64,000 bases of DNA. Source: Pseudacidovorax sp. RU35E. Its GTDB lineage: Bacteria > Pseudomonadota > Gammaproteobacteria > Burkholderiales > Burkholderiaceae_C. Below, in pieces: positions 41,447-52,612 of the stretch (position 1 is its first letter; every line of letters starts with the position of its first letter). A program made the position numbers and the translations under genes. The notes below the pieces were generated by a model. The model was not told the DNA's origin. It saw only the letters and a list, made by a program, of their open reading frames with translations, and made no database searches. The stretch covers positions 558,001-622,000 of the forward strand of contig NZ_FTMY01000001.1 in NCBI RefSeq assembly GCF_900156165.1, in the 5' to 3' direction.

Positions 41447-43558
41447 ATGACCGCAGACCTTCAGACCGCCGACGATGCCGCCGCGCCCGCCAAAGGCGAG
41501 TTCGTCCGCTATCCCGATTCGCCCTTCGAGCTGTTCCAGCCCTATCCGCCCGCTGGCGATCAGCCCAAGGCCATCGAGCAATTGGTCGAGGGTGTGCAGG
41601 ACGGCGAGGTCTTCCAGACGCTGCTGGGTGTGACGGGCTCGGGCAAGACTTACACCATGGCCAACGTCATCGCACGACTGGGCCGGCCGGCCATCGTGTT
41701 CGCGCCCAACAAGACGCTCGCGGCGCAGCTGTACAGCGAGTTCCGCGAGTTCTTCCCGAAGAACGCGGTGGAGTACTTCGTCAGCTACTACGACTACTAC
41801 CAGCCCGAGGCCTATGTGCCCCAGCGCGACCTGTTCATCGAAAAGGACTCGTCGATCAACGAGCACATCGAGCAGATGCGCCTGTCGGCCACCAAGAGCG
41901 TGCTGGAGCGGCGGGACGTGGTGATCGTGGCGACGGTGAGTGCCATCTACGGCATCGGCGCCCCGGAGGACTACACCGAGATGCGCTTCATCATGCGCGT
42001 GGGCGACAAGATCGGCCAGCGCGACGTGATCGGCCGGCTGATCCGCATGCAGTACACGCGCAACGAGCAGGACTTCTCGCGCGGCGCCTTCCGGGTGCGG
42101 GGCGACACCATCGACGTGTTCCCGGCCGAGCACAGCGAGCTGGCGATCCGCATTGAGCTGTTCGACGACGAGATCGAAAGCCTTTCGCTGTTCGACCCGC
42201 TCACGGGCCGCGTGCGACAGAAGATTCCGCGCTTCACCATCTACCCGTCCAGCCATTACGTCACGCCGCGCGACAAGACGCTGCGCGCCGTGGACACCAT
42301 CAAGCTGGAGTTGGCCGACCGGGTGAAGGAACTCGTCGGCGGCGGCAAGCTGGTAGAGGCCCAGCGGCTAGAGCAGCGCACCCGCTTCGACCTGGAGATG
42401 CTGGCCGAGATCGGCCACTGCAAGGGCATCGAGAACTACACGCGCCATCTGTCTGGCGCCGCACCGGGCGACCCGCCGGCCACGTTGACGGACTACCTGC
42501 CCAAGGACGCGCTGATGTTCCTGGACGAGAGCCACCAGATGATCGGCCAGCTCGCCGCCATGTACAACGGCGACCGGGCGCGCAAGACCACGCTGGTGGA
42601 GTACGGTTTCCGGCTGCCGTCGGCGCTGGACAACCGGCCGCTCAAGTTCGAGGAGTTCGAGCGCCGGATGCGACAGTGCATCTTCGTCTCGGCCACGCCG
42701 GCCGCCTACGAGCAGGAGCATGCGGGCCAGGTGGTCGAGCAGCTGGTGCGGCCCACGGGCCTGATCGACCCCGAGGTCGAGGTGCGGCCGGCCACCCACC
42801 AGGTGGACGACGTGCTCGGCGAGATACGCATCCGTGTCGAGAAAAACGAGCGCGTGCTGATTACCACGCTGACCAAGCGCATGGCCGAACAGCTCACCGA
42901 ATACCTGAGCGACAACGGCGTGAAGGTGCGCTACCTGCACAGCGACGTGGACACGGTGGAGCGGGTGGAGATCATCCGCGACCTGCGCTTGGGCAGCTTC
43001 GACGTGCTGGTGGGCATCAACCTGCTGCGCGAGGGCCTGGACATTCCCGAGGTGTCGCTGGTCGCCATCCTTGATGCGGACAAGGAAGGCTTCCTGCGTG
43101 CCGAGCGCAGCCTGATCCAGACCATCGGCCGCGCGGCGCGCAACCTGCACGGCAAGGCCATCCTTTACGCCGACACCATCACCGCGTCGATGAACAAGGC
43201 CATCGGCGAGACGCAGCGCCGCCGCGAACGGCAGATCGCCTTCAACGAGGCCAACGGCATCGTGCCGCGCAGCATCGTCAAGCAGGTGCGCGAGTTGATC
43301 GACGGCGTGTACGGCGAGAAGTCCGCCAAGGAGGCCGGCAAGCGCGAGGTCGAGCGCGCCCGCGTCGAGGACATGAGCGAGCGCGACGTGGCCAAGGAAA
43401 TCAAGCGGCTGGAAAAGCAGATGCTGGAGCACGCCCGCAACCTCGAATTCGAGAAGGCGGCCCGCGTGCGCGACCAGCTGGCGCTGCTGCGCGAACAGGC
43501 CTTCGGGGCCGCGGGCGGCGACAACATCGCCGTGCTCCCGGTGGGCGGGCGCAAGTGA
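41447..43558 (+). CDS. uvrB: Excinuclease ABC subunit B
   Basis: A 703-residue helicase-like subunit that verifies damage in nucleotide excision repair. Walker [17 protein letters not shown] is near residues 60-75; the beta-hairpin region [20 protein letters not shown] follows; DEH-like [10 protein letters not shown], then motif V/VI ([17 protein letters not shown] and [15 protein letters not shown]), and a C-terminal UVR domain binding UvrC. The upstream 80 bases show no LexA box of the type found before lexA. Confidence 0.98.
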   Translation: MTADLQTADDAAAPAKGEFVRYPDSPFELFQPYPPAGDQPKAIEQLVEGVQDGEVFQTLLGVTGSGKTYTMANVIARLGRPAIVFAPNKTLAAQLYSEFREFFPKNAVEYFVSYYDYYQPEAYVPQRDLFIEKDSSINEHIEQMRLSATKSVLERRDVVIVATVSAIYGIGAPEDYTEMRFIMRVGDKIGQRDVIGRLIRMQYTRNEQDFSRGAFRVRGDTIDVFPAEHSELAIRIELFDDEIESLSLFDPLTGRVRQKIPRFTIYPSSHYVTPRDKTLRAVDTIKLELADRVKELVGGGKLVEAQRLEQRTRFDLEMLAEIGHCKGIENYTRHLSGAAPGDPPATLTDYLPKDALMFLDESHQMIGQLAAMYNGDRARKTTLVEYGFRLPSALDNRPLKFEEFERRMRQCIFVSATPAAYEQEHAGQVVEQLVRPTGLIDPEVEVRPATHQVDDVLGEIRIRVEKNERVLITTLTKRMAEQLTEYLSDNGVKVRYLHSDVDTVERVEIIRDLRLGSFDVLVGINLLREGLDIPEVSLVAILDADKEGFLRAERSLIQTIGRAARNLHGKAILYADTITASMNKAIGETQRRRERQIAFNEANGIVPRSIVKQVRELIDGVYGEKSAKEAGKREVERARVEDMSERDVAKEIKRLEKQMLEHARNLEFEKAARVRDQLALLREQAFGAAGGDNIAVLPVGGRK

Positions 43559-43577
43559 GAGGAAAAACCCGCGCTAT

Positions 43578-43599
43578 CCCGAGCAAGGCTCGGGGTTTC
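43578..43599 (+). terminator. Terminator after uvrB
   Basis: CCCGAGC-AAG-GCTCGGG forms a 7-bp stem with a 3-base loop and is followed by GTTTCTGTT. The U-tract is imperfect. Confidence 0.6.
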
Positions 43600-43602
43600 T
43601 GT

Positions 43603-43624
43603 TATACTTGAGCGAAACACTCAA
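43603..43624 (+). promoter_or_regulatory. iscR promoter -10 and IscR-like dyad
   Basis: TATACT (43603-43608) is a good -10 element and no good -35 is seen. It runs directly into TTGAG-N7-CTCAA (43608-43624), an inverted repeat resembling an IscR site and placed to block transcription. iscR would then be self-repressed, as known in other proteobacteria. The match to the full IscR consensus is partial. Confidence 0.45.
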
Positions 43625-43760
43625 CAAAAAAGAACTTCGCGATGAAGGGCCGGCTCCTACCTTTCGATGGGTGGGATGCCGGGCAGGGCGGAGACGGGCG
43701 CCACCGGATCCTGTGGATCCCAGGTGTTGTTTAACGGTAAGCCAACTGAAGGAGCTTGCG

Positions 43761-44297
43761 ATGCGTCTCACTACCAAAGGCCGTTTTGCGGTCACCGCCA
43801 TGATCGACCTGGCACTGCGCCAGAACTCCGGTCCGGTCACGCTGGCCGCGATCAGCCAGCGGCAGCAGATTTCGCTGTCCTACCTGGAACAGCTGTTCGG
43901 CAAGCTCCGTCGGCATGAACTGGTGGAATCCACCCGTGGCCCGGGCGGTGGCTATTCGCTGGGCCGCAAGGCGGCCGACATCACCGTCGCAGACATCATC
44001 GTGTCGGTGGACGAGCCGATCGACGCCACCCACTGCGCCGGCAAGGAAAACTGTATGGGCGAAGCCGGACGCTGCATGACGCACGAGCTCTGGGCCTCGC
44101 TCAACCAGAAGATGGTCGAGTTCCTGGATTCCGTCACGCTGCAGAAGCTGGTGGACGACCAGATTGCCAAGGGCGTGCAGGTCGAGAACAAGCCGGCCGT
44201 CAAGCGGGCGATCTCGAGCCAGCCGGTGGTCAAGCCGATCCGGGTGAATGCGCCCAACTCGGTGTTCGCCCTCGGCAACGCCTTCGCCAAGTCTTGA
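43761..44297 (+). CDS. iscR: Iron-sulfur cluster regulator IscR
   Basis: A 178-residue Rrf2-family regulator beginning MRLTTKGRFAVTAMIDLALR. The winged helix contains LAAISQRQQISLSYLEQLFG; three cluster cysteines lie in HCAGKENCMGEAGRCMTH (Cys 92, 98, 105). Holo-IscR senses cluster supply and represses the isc operon. GGAG precedes the ATG. A proline/valine-rich tail after residue 140 is longer than in E. coli IscR. It heads iscS-iscU-iscA. Confidence 0.97.
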   Translation: MRLTTKGRFAVTAMIDLALRQNSGPVTLAAISQRQQISLSYLEQLFGKLRRHELVESTRGPGGGYSLGRKAADITVADIIVSVDEPIDATHCAGKENCMGEAGRCMTHELWASLNQKMVEFLDSVTLQKLVDDQIAKGVQVENKPAVKRAISSQPVVKPIRVNAPNSVFALGNAFAKS

Positions 44298-44384
44298 TGC
44301 ACGGCGGGCGAGCCGCGGCGGCCTGTCGCTGCCGGCTCCTCCGTTCGTGATCGTTTTCCGTATCCACGCCAGCACGAGCGAGCC

Positions 44385-45605
<1,221 letters not shown>

Positions 45606-45630
45606 ATCCACCAAGAAAGAAGAGGACCCC

Positions 45631-46044
45631 ATGGCTTATTCGGACAAGGTCATCGACCACTACGAAAACCCCCGCAACGTCGGCTCCTTCGACAAGGGCG
45701 ACGATACCGTTGGCACCGGCATGGTGGGTGCGCCCGCCTGTGGCGACGTGATGAAGCTGCAGATCAAGGTGAATCCGCAGACCGGCGTCATCGAGGACGC
45801 GCGCTTTAAGACCTATGGCTGCGGCTCTGCGATCGCATCATCGTCGCTCGTCACGGAGTGGGTGAAGGGTAAGACGCTCGACGAGGCCGCCTCGCTCAAG
45901 AACGCGCAGATCGCCGAAGAGCTGGCGTTGCCGCCTGTGAAGATCCACTGCTCGATCCTGGCCGAGGACGCCATCAAGGCCGCCGTCGATGACTATCGCG
46001 CAAAGGCGGGCGCGAAGACCGGCGCCGAAGCCCTCGCCTCGTGA
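45631..46044 (+). CDS. iscU: Iron-sulfur scaffold IscU
   Basis: A 137-residue scaffold on which [2Fe-2S] and [4Fe-4S] clusters are built. Cysteines are in [30 protein letters not shown] and [18 protein letters not shown], with the Asp of ACGD stabilising the cluster. LPPVK, recognised by the HscA chaperone, is present. Starts 25 bases after iscS with AAGAAGAGGA upstream. Confidence 0.98.
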   Translation: MAYSDKVIDHYENPRNVGSFDKGDDTVGTGMVGAPACGDVMKLQIKVNPQTGVIEDARFKTYGCGSAIASSSLVTEWVKGKTLDEAASLKNAQIAEELALPPVKIHCSILAEDAIKAAVDDYRAKAGAKTGAEALAS

Positions 46045-46061
46045 CCGGAGCTTCGACTGCG

Positions 46062-46385
46062 ATGGCGATCACGCTGACCGAAGCTGCGGCGCGCCACGTG
46101 TCCCGCTATCTGAGCAAGCGTGGCAAGGGCATTGGCGTGCGATTGGGAGTCAAGACCACGGGCTGCTCTGGCCTTGCCTACAAGCTGGAGTATGTGGACG
46201 AGTCGGCGCCCGAGGATGTCATCTTCGAGGAGCATGGCGTCAAGGTGCTTGTCGATCCCAAGAGCCTCGCCTACATCGAAGGTACGGAGCTTGATTTCGT
46301 GCGCGAGGGGCTGAACGAAGGCTTCCGCTTCAACAACCCGAACGAGCGCGACCGTTGTGGTTGCGGTGAGAGCTTCCGCGTCTGA
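46062..46385 (+). CDS. iscA: Iron-sulfur assembly protein IscA
   Basis: 107 residues from ATG 46062 ([17 protein letters not shown]), identical in length to E. coli IscA; a GTG at 46041 overlapping iscU is possible but would add an unusual leader. Metal-binding cysteines are in [17 protein letters not shown] and RCGCGESF. It carries clusters or iron from IscU to targets. A terminator-like hairpin follows before hscB. Confidence 0.96.
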   Translation: MAITLTEAAARHVSRYLSKRGKGIGVRLGVKTTGCSGLAYKLEYVDESAPEDVIFEEHGVKVLVDPKSLAYIEGTELDFVREGLNEGFRFNNPNERDRCGCGESFRV

Positions 46386-46405
46386 TTGGGACTCGGAAGG
46401 AGCGG

Positions 46406-46436
46406 GCCGCCACCCGAAAGGGCCTGGCGGCTTTTT
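46406..46436 (+). terminator. Terminator/attenuator between iscA and hscB
   Basis: GCCGCCA pairs with TGGCGGC, with an inner CCC-GAAA-GGG hairpin, and TTTTT follows directly. This is a good intrinsic terminator inside the isc operon, 24 bases before the hscB start. Confidence 0.75.
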
Positions 46437-46459
46437 CTTGGCGGCACGAGGAATGGCCC

Positions 46460-46978
46460 ATGCAGTTGACCGACGATGACTTCACGCTGTTCGCGGTGCC
46501 GCCCACGTTCAGGCAGGACCGGGGTGCGCTGGATGCACGCTGGAAGGAACTGCAGCGCGAGGCGCATCCAGACCGTTTCGCGGCGCAGGGTCCAGCGGCG
46601 CAGCGACTGGCCATGCAATGGTCGGTGCGCATCAACGAGGCCTATCAGCGACTGAAGGATCCGTTGAGCCGTGCGGCCTACCTGTGCGAGATGAATGGCG
46701 CGCCCGTGCAGGCCGAGAACAACACGGCCATGCCGGCCGACTTCCTCATGCAGCAGATGAGCTGGCGCGAGGAGTTGGAAGAAGCCGGCGACGCTTTGGC
46801 GCTCGATGCCTTGCAGCAGCAGGTGCAGTCCGCCCGCGCTCGCGCCCTCTCCAGCCTGGACTGGCTGATCGACGAGAAGGGCGATTACCCTGCCGCGGCG
46901 CAACAGGTCAGAGCCCTCATGTTCATCGAACGCTTTTCGAACGAGCTCGATGAGCGACTCGACCGGCTGGGACAATAG
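46460..46978 (+). CDS. hscB: Co-chaperone HscB
   Basis: A 172-residue J-domain protein: [17 protein letters not shown] carries the HPD motif, followed by [20 protein letters not shown]. The C-terminal helical part binds IscU. It delivers IscU to HscA and stimulates its ATPase. It is 8 bases upstream of hscA. Confidence 0.96.
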   Translation: MQLTDDDFTLFAVPPTFRQDRGALDARWKELQREAHPDRFAAQGPAAQRLAMQWSVRINEAYQRLKDPLSRAAYLCEMNGAPVQAENNTAMPADFLMQQMSWREELEEAGDALALDALQQQVQSARARALSSLDWLIDEKGDYPAAAQQVRALMFIERFSNELDERLDRLGQ

Positions 46979-46986
46979 TTTTCTCC

Positions 46987-48843
46987 ATGGCACTTCTTCA
47001 GATCTCCGAACCCGGCCAGGCGCCGGACCCGCACCAGCGGCGCATCGCGGTCGGCATCGACCTCGGCACCACCCATTCGCTCGTGGCTTCGGTGCGCAAC
47101 GGCGTTGCCGAATGCCTGCCCGACGAGCAGGGCAGGGTGATCCTTCCTTCCGCCGTGCGCTACCTGGATGCCCAACGGCGGCAGATCGGCTTCGCGGCGC
47201 TGGATGCGCGCGCTGCGGATCCGGCCAATACCGTCACATCGGCCAAGCGGCTCATGGGCCGGGGGTTGAACGACATCGTCAACCGCGCTGCCATGCCCTA
47301 CACGCTGCTGGATGAGGGCGGCATGGTCAAGGTGCAGACTGTTGCCGGCCCCAAGTCTCCCGTGGAGGTGAGCGCGGAGATCCTGGCCACGCTGCGCTAC
47401 CGCGCCGAGGACACTTTCGACGGCGACCTGTATGGCGCCGTCATCACCGTGCCGGCCTATTTCGACGAAGGCCAGCGGCAGGCCACCAAGGATGCTGCGC
47501 AACTGGCTGGGCTGAACGTCCTGCGCCTGATCAGCGAGCCCACCGCCGCTGCCATCGCCTATGGCCTCGACAACGGCAGCGAGGGTGTCTATGCCGTCTA
47601 CGACCTGGGAGGTGGCACCTTCGACATCTCGGTGCTGCGACTGACGCAAGGCGTGTTCGAGGTCATCGCCACCGGCGGCGACTCTGCGCTTGGCGGCGAC
47701 GACTACGACCATGCGCTGGCAGACCTGGTGAGTCAGCGCCTGGGACGGGTTCCGGCCAACGACGAGGAGCGGGCACGCATGCTGGTTGCCGCGCGTCGTT
47801 GCAAGGAGGCGTTGACCGATGCGGACACGGCGCCGCTCAAGGTGGAACTGGCCGGCACGACGCATGAGCTGACCATTGCGCGCTCCGACTTCGACGCCGC
47901 AACGCAGGCCCTGACGCAGCGCACCCTGGTGGCCGTGCGCAAGGCGCTGCGTGATGCACGGCTGACGCCGAGCGAATTGCAGGGCATCGTGTTGGTGGGT
48001 GGCGCCACGCGCATGCCGCAGATCCGGCAGGCTGTGGGCGATTTCTTTGGGCGTCCGCCGCTCACCAACCTCAATCCTGACGAGGTCGTGGCGCTCGGCG
48101 CGGCAATCCAGGCCAATCAACTGGCGGGCAACGACGGCGCAGGCAACCTGCTGCTGCTGGACGTGATCCCGCTGTCGCTGGGCCTCGAGACCGTGGGCGG
48201 ACTGGTCGAACGCATCGTGCCGCGCAACACCACGATCCCCACCGCAATGGCGCAGGACTTCACCACCTACCAGGACGGCCAGACCGCTCTGGCATTGCAT
48301 GTGGTGCAGGGCGAGCGCGATCTGGTCGCCGACTGCCGCAGCCTGGCGCGCTTCACGCTGCGTGGCATTCCGCCGATGGCGGCCGGCGCGGCGCGCATCC
48401 GTGTGACCTTCACCGTGGATGCCGACGGCCTGCTTTCTGTTTCCGCCAAGGAGCAGAGCAGCGGCGTCGAGGCCAGCGTCACCGTCAAGCCTTCCTATGG
48501 TCTGTCGGACGATCAGATTGCGACGATGCTCCAGGAAGGCTTTGCCACAGCCCAAGCCGACATGCAGCAGCGCGCGCTGATCGAGGCGCGTGTGGAGGCG
48601 GACCGCATGCTGCAGGCGACCCGCGCGGCGCTCGCAGCCGACGGTGAACTGCTGAGCAGTTCGGAGCGCGAGGCCATCGACCAGCTTCTGAATGCCCTGG
48701 CCGCCGTGCGTGACGGCAACGACAAGTCGGCCATCACCGAGGCGACCGAGGCACTGGCCCATGGCACCGAAGCCTTCGCCGCGCAGCGCATGAACAAGGG
48801 CATCGCCCAGGCGCTGGCGGGCCGCAGCATCGAATCCGTTTGA
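46987..48843 (+). CDS. hscA: Hsp70-type chaperone HscA
   Basis: A 618-residue Hsp70 specialised for IscU. Nucleotide-domain motifs: [51 protein letters not shown], and [20 protein letters not shown]; the substrate domain starts after [14 protein letters not shown]. The C-terminus ([14 protein letters not shown]) is of the short HscA form and not DnaK-like. Located between hscB and ferredoxin. Confidence 0.97.
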   Translation: MALLQISEPGQAPDPHQRRIAVGIDLGTTHSLVASVRNGVAECLPDEQGRVILPSAVRYLDAQRRQIGFAALDARAADPANTVTSAKRLMGRGLNDIVNRAAMPYTLLDEGGMVKVQTVAGPKSPVEVSAEILATLRYRAEDTFDGDLYGAVITVPAYFDEGQRQATKDAAQLAGLNVLRLISEPTAAAIAYGLDNGSEGVYAVYDLGGGTFDISVLRLTQGVFEVIATGGDSALGGDDYDHALADLVSQRLGRVPANDEERARMLVAARRCKEALTDADTAPLKVELAGTTHELTIARSDFDAATQALTQRTLVAVRKALRDARLTPSELQGIVLVGGATRMPQIRQAVGDFFGRPPLTNLNPDEVVALGAAIQANQLAGNDGAGNLLLLDVIPLSLGLETVGGLVERIVPRNTTIPTAMAQDFTTYQDGQTALALHVVQGERDLVADCRSLARFTLRGIPPMAAGAARIRVTFTVDADGLLSVSAKEQSSGVEASVTVKPSYGLSDDQIATMLQEGFATAQADMQQRALIEARVEADRMLQATRAALAADGELLSSSEREAIDQLLNALAAVRDGNDKSAITEATEALAHGTEAFAAQRMNKGIAQALAGRSIESV

Positions 48844-48848
48844 GACCC

Positions 48849-49187
48849 ATGCCCACCATCAAGATCCTTCCCCACGCTGAGTACTGTCCAGAGGGCACCG
48901 AGATCCAGGCGCCGGCCGGCACCTCGATCTGCGAGGCGCTACTGGAGAACGGCATTCCCATCGAGCACGCCTGCGAGATGAGCTGTGCCTGCACGACCTG
49001 CCATGTGGTCGTGCGCGAGGGACTCGCATCGTTGAATGAAGCGGAGGAGGCCGAGGAAGACCTGCTCGACCGGGCGTGGGGCCTGACGCCGCAGTCCCGG
49101 TTGTCCTGCCAGGCCATCCTGGCGCAGAAAGATCTGGTGGTGGAGATTCCCAAGTACACCATCAACCACGCCAAGGAAAACCACTGA
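48849..49187 (+). CDS. fdx: ISC-type [2Fe-2S] ferredoxin
   Basis: 112 residues from ATG 48849 (an upstream in-frame TTG is less likely). Cluster cysteines are in EHACEMSCACTTCHVVV and RLSCQAILAQKDLVV. It gives electrons to IscS/IscU cluster assembly. Last gene of the isc operon; no iscX follows. Confidence 0.97.
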   Translation: MPTIKILPHAEYCPEGTEIQAPAGTSICEALLENGIPIEHACEMSCACTTCHVVVREGLASLNEAEEAEEDLLDRAWGLTPQSRLSCQAILAQKDLVVEIPKYTINHAKENH

Positions 49188-49236
49188 ACATGCCTGCCGC
49201 GTTCTTCTCGTCGTCTGCGTCTTTGCTGGAGGCCGC

Positions 49237-49959
49237 ATGTCGCGCCTGATCGTGCTGGACACCGAGACCACGGGCCTGTCTGCCGAGAACGGTGACCGGG
49301 TGATCGAACTGGGTTGCGTCGAACTGGTGAACCGCAAGCTGACCGGCAACGATCTGCACCTGTACTTCAATCCCGAGCGGGAAAGCCACGAAGACGCTTT
49401 GCGGGTGCACGGCCTGACCACGGAGTTTCTCCGTGACAAGCCCAAGTTCGGCACCATGGCGCAGGACGTGATCGAGTACCTGCGTGGCGCCGAGTTGATC
49501 ATCCACAACGCAGCCTTTGACGTCGGCTTTCTCAACAAGGAATTCGAGCGGGTTGGACTCGCGCCCTTGCGCGAGTATGTGGCCGAGGTCACAGACACGC
49601 TGGTCATGGCCAAGCAGCTGTTCCCAGGCAAACGCAACTCGCTTGACGCGTTGTGCGACCGTTTTGGTGTCGACCGATCCAATCGCACCTTTCACGGCGC
49701 CAAGCTGGATGCGCAACTCCTGGCGGATGTCTATATCAACCTCACGCGGGGCCAGGACGCGCTGTTGATCGACATCGACACCGGCGAACGGGAGGAGCTC
49801 GGCGCGATGGTCGACGTGGACCTGCGGCAGTTCACCTTGCCCGTGATCATGGCCACAGGCGAGGAGCTGTCTGCCCATGAGCACGCGCTGTCGGACCTCG
49901 ACAAGGCGAGCGGTGGAAAAACCATTTTTCGGTTGCAAGATCAAAAAAGCATGGCATAA
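49237..49959 (+). CDS. dnaQ: DNA polymerase III epsilon subunit (3'-5' proofreading)
   Basis: A 240-residue DEDDh exonuclease. ExoI: IVLDTETTGLSAENGDRVIE; ExoII: IIHNAAFDVGFLNKEF; ExoIII: FHGAKLDAQLLADVYINL with the catalytic His. The C-terminal segment (about 180-240) includes residues that in E. coli bind the alpha subunit. The gene is 49 bases after fdx and just before tRNA-Val. Confidence 0.96.
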   Translation: MSRLIVLDTETTGLSAENGDRVIELGCVELVNRKLTGNDLHLYFNPERESHEDALRVHGLTTEFLRDKPKFGTMAQDVIEYLRGAELIIHNAAFDVGFLNKEFERVGLAPLREYVAEVTDTLVMAKQLFPGKRNSLDALCDRFGVDRSNRTFHGAKLDAQLLADVYINLTRGQDALLIDIDTGEREELGAMVDVDLRQFTLPVIMATGEELSAHEHALSDLDKASGGKTIFRLQDQKSMA

Positions 49960-50019
49960 TCTAAGGCTTCGCGCAGCACTGCACGAAGACGCAGGTGCCA
50001 ACCAAAATTGGTGTCTGAC

Positions 50020-50094
50020 GGGCGGTTAGCTCAGGGGTAGAGCACAGCATTCACACTGCTGGGGTCGGGGGTTCAAAGCCCTCACCGCCCACCA
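50020..50094 (+). tRNA. tRNA-Val(CAC)
   Basis: A 75-base cloverleaf: acceptor GGGCGGT pairs with ACCGCCC, discriminator A and encoded CCA end; D-arm TTAGCTCAGGGGTAGAGC; anticodon stem CAGCA/TGCTG with loop TTCACAC, anticodon CAC; T-arm GGGGGTTCAAAGCCCTC. CAC reads GUG valine codons. No prophage is inserted at this gene. Confidence 0.95.
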
Positions 50095-50103
50095 CAATTT
50101 CAG

Positions 50104-50137
50104 AAAAACGCCACCGGCTTCGGTGGCGTTTTTTTTT
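50104..50137 (+). terminator. Terminator after tRNA-Val
   Basis: AAAAACGCCACCG-GCTT-CGGTGGCGTTTTT with T-run to 50137 is a strong intrinsic terminator. Confidence 0.92.
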
Positions 50138-50260
50138 GCCTGCGGAAGTTCTTGAACGTGGCGAAGTGCGCTGCAACGCCGGGTCGGGCGTTTCTCTTGC
50201 AAGCAATTTGTTAAAGAGAACGCACAATAGTTAACGGCGGCAACGCGCCGTCGTTCGTCC

Positions 50261-51613
50261 ATGCGCAAACTCGTTTCCGACAATTTCCTGGACCTGTTGC
50301 TCGATGCGGTCTGTGCCGTATCGGCCACGGGAGAGTTCGTCTTCGTGAATGCCGCCTTCGAGCGCATCTTTGGCTATCCAGTCGACGAGGTGATCGGGCG
50401 GAACATGCTGGAGTTCATCCACCCTGACGATCGGGCCGCCACCGTGGCAGCCGCGCAGCGCGTGATGGAAGGGCACCTGCAACTGCACTTCGAGAACCGC
50501 TACGTTCGCAAGGACGGACGCATCGTGCACATCCGGTGGACAGCGCGTTGGGTGGAGCAGGCAAAGGTTCGCGTCGCCGTCGCGCACGACATCACCGAAC
50601 TCCAACGAAGCCGCGCGCTGCAGGCGGCTTTGCACGCCATCTCAGAAGCGGCCCACACGGCGGAAGACCTGATTTCCCTGTTCGAGGAAGTTCATCGGAC
50701 CATCGCAGGTCTCCTCGACGCTCGTCACTTCTCGGTGATGTTGTGCGACGAGGCAGGCCTCAGTCTCCATCCTGCGTACCACGCGGCGCCGGGCGGCTCG
50801 CCCGCGCAGTCCATCGACCTCGAACGAGCACCTGCGCTGGCCCGTTTGCTCCATGGAGAGCATGTGCAGCCGGCGCCGGGCGAAGGCGACCCCCATCAGC
50901 TGACAGTGCCTTTGCGCGCGGCAGGCGTGGCCATCGGCATGTTGATGCTGCGCAGCGAGGGCGGCTACACGCAGGAAGATGCGGAGCTGTTGCATTTCAT
51001 CGCCGGCCAGGTGGCTACTGCCATCGACCGCAAGCGGCTGCATGTCAGCCTCCAGGCACTGGCGGAGCGAGACCAGCTGACGCAGTTGCTCAACCGTCGC
51101 GCCTTCGTCGAGCGATTGGCCATGGCGGTTCGCAACGCCCAGGACAAGAGTTCGGAGCTGTCGGTTCTCTTCCTCGACCTCGATGCGTTCAAGCAGGTCA
51201 ACGACAACTTCGGACACGACGTGGGCGACCAACTGTTGCAGGCAGTGGCTGACCGGCTGATGGCCACGGTGCGCGGTGTGGACGTGGTAGCTCGACTCGG
51301 AGGCGACGAATTCGTGGTCTTGCTGGAGCAGGACCTGGGTGGCCGGGGCGCGCTCTTGTTGGGCGAGCGCATCGAGCAGTCGTTCAGCCTTCCCTTCGTA
51401 GTGGGAGAAGCCACGCTGCTGGTGCGCCCAAGCGTCGGCGCAGCACGGTTTCCCGTCGATGCACTCGACGCCCAGCAACTGCTGCGGCTGGCGGATGCAG
51501 CGATGTACGAGGCGAAAAGAAAAAAGGCGACGAAAGGTACATCCGTCGCCTCGCTGGCAATCAATGTCTTGCCTTCCGCTCAGTCCGCGGGCTCCGGGCC
51601 CGTTTTGAACTGA
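50261..51613 (+). CDS. PAS-GAF-GGDEF diguanylate cyclase
   Basis: A 450-residue c-di-GMP synthase. A PAS domain (about 8-120, with GEFVFVNAAFERIFGYPVDE and a PAC segment VRKDGRIVHIRW), a GAF domain (about 135-275, EDLISLFEEVHRTIAGLLDA), and GGDEF (about 285-435). The active site is ARLGGDEFVVLLE (GGDEF near residues 346-350), preceded by RGVD at the inhibitory I-site five residues before. No membrane segment, so it senses a cytoplasmic signal or redox state; ligand unknown. Confidence 0.94.
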   Translation: MRKLVSDNFLDLLLDAVCAVSATGEFVFVNAAFERIFGYPVDEVIGRNMLEFIHPDDRAATVAAAQRVMEGHLQLHFENRYVRKDGRIVHIRWTARWVEQAKVRVAVAHDITELQRSRALQAALHAISEAAHTAEDLISLFEEVHRTIAGLLDARHFSVMLCDEAGLSLHPAYHAAPGGSPAQSIDLERAPALARLLHGEHVQPAPGEGDPHQLTVPLRAAGVAIGMLMLRSEGGYTQEDAELLHFIAGQVATAIDRKRLHVSLQALAERDQLTQLLNRRAFVERLAMAVRNAQDKSSELSVLFLDLDAFKQVNDNFGHDVGDQLLQAVADRLMATVRGVDVVARLGGDEFVVLLEQDLGGRGALLLGERIEQSFSLPFVVGEATLLVRPSVGAARFPVDALDAQQLLRLADAAMYEAKRKKATKGTSVASLAINVLPSAQSAGSGPVLN

Positions 51614-51624
51614 GCGGGCTCACG

Positions 51625-51873
51625 TCACCGACGTGCGCAGATCATCCCGAGCAGGAAAGACACGGCTGCAACGCCACCGACCAAGCCGAGCGGGTGGCGC
51701 AGCGCCGTCTCACGGATCTCGTCCAGCGCTTGGCCATAGCTTTGCTGAAGTGTGCCCTGGGCCTCGCGGGCCTTGCCCTCGGCCTGCATGCTTTTGTCGC
51801 CGGTCACATCGCCAAGAGCGTCCTGAGCCTTGCCTGCCACGCGCTGAAATGCGCCTTGTGCTTGTTCGAACAT
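51625..51873 (-). CDS. CsbD-like stress protein with C-terminal membrane anchor
   Basis: An 82-residue protein. The start (MFEQAQGAFQRVAGKAQDALGDVTGDKSMQAEGKAREAQG) is the CsbD pattern, often general stress-induced; the end PLGLVGGVAAVSFLLGMICARR is a transmembrane anchor with basic terminus, like ElaB-type proteins. Convergent with the diguanylate cyclase. Confidence 0.82.
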   Translation of the reverse strand: MFEQAQGAFQRVAGKAQDALGDVTGDKSMQAEGKAREAQGTLQQSYGQALDEIRETALRHPLGLVGGVAAVSFLLGMICARR

Positions 51874-52049
51874 CGAATGGTCCTTTGAGAGTTTCAGGAA
51901 AGGCCAGCAGCACAGTGCTGCCGGCAGCTGACGCTAAGAATCGTTCACGCCCATTCAAGCCGCTGTAGGCGAGCCCAGACACACGGACGTAGTGAGAAAT
52001 CGCAGACGCCTGTCGGCCTCACACAGCCGCTTGCAGCAGTCAGTCGCGC

Positions 52050-52505
52050 TCAGCGCCCGACAAACGGCGCACCCGCGAGCTTGGCACCCTTGCGCAAGCC
52101 CTTCTTGGCAAACCAGCCCTGGTTCATCTCGAGGACGTAGCGCACTGGCGCTTCCGAACAATGGCTGTCGGTGGTCTGCGGCTGCATGTCCGCCAGATTG
52201 ACGATGCGTCCGTCGTCCGCCACGAACGCCGCGGTGAGCGGCACCAACGTGTTCTTCATCCAGAAACACTGGACGGCCGGCTGCTCGAACACGAAGAGCA
52301 TGCCCTCCTGCTGCGGGAGGTTCTCGCGGAACATCAAGCCCACTTGGCGCTGCTGGGGCGTGGAGGCTACCTGTGCGTCGATACGGTACATGCCAGCGGT
52401 GATGGGTACGCGGGGCAGATCGAGCTGCGGTTGCGCGGTTGCGGCCGTCACGGCGACCAGCAGTGTGGCGGCGGCCACCAGGGAGCGGAGGGGGGAGGGG
52501 AGCAT
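52050..52505 (-). CDS. DUF192 periplasmic protein
   Basis: 151 residues from ATG 52505; the longer frame gives no sensible leader. A signal peptide SLVAAATLLVAVTAATAQPQ is followed by the DUF192 core: STPQQRQVGLMFRENLPQQEGMLFVF, FWMKNTLVPLTAAFVADDG and EAPVRYVLEMNQGWFAKKGL. Function of the family is not established. It is divergent from the pseudouridine synthase gene. Confidence 0.9.
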   Translation of the reverse strand: MLPSPLRSLVAAATLLVAVTAATAQPQLDLPRVPITAGMYRIDAQVASTPQQRQVGLMFRENLPQQEGMLFVFEQPAVQCFWMKNTLVPLTAAFVADDGRIVNLADMQPQTTDSHCSEAPVRYVLEMNQGWFAKKGLRKGAKLAGAPFVGR

Positions 52506-52612
52506 GGCGCTTCGATGCAAGGGTGGGAGTGCGCGTTCCCGGAATGTCCGGATGCGCTGCGCCGGATTGTGACCAGCCTGCCAAGGGGCGTCGACTAACA
52601 TCCGCGGCCACC

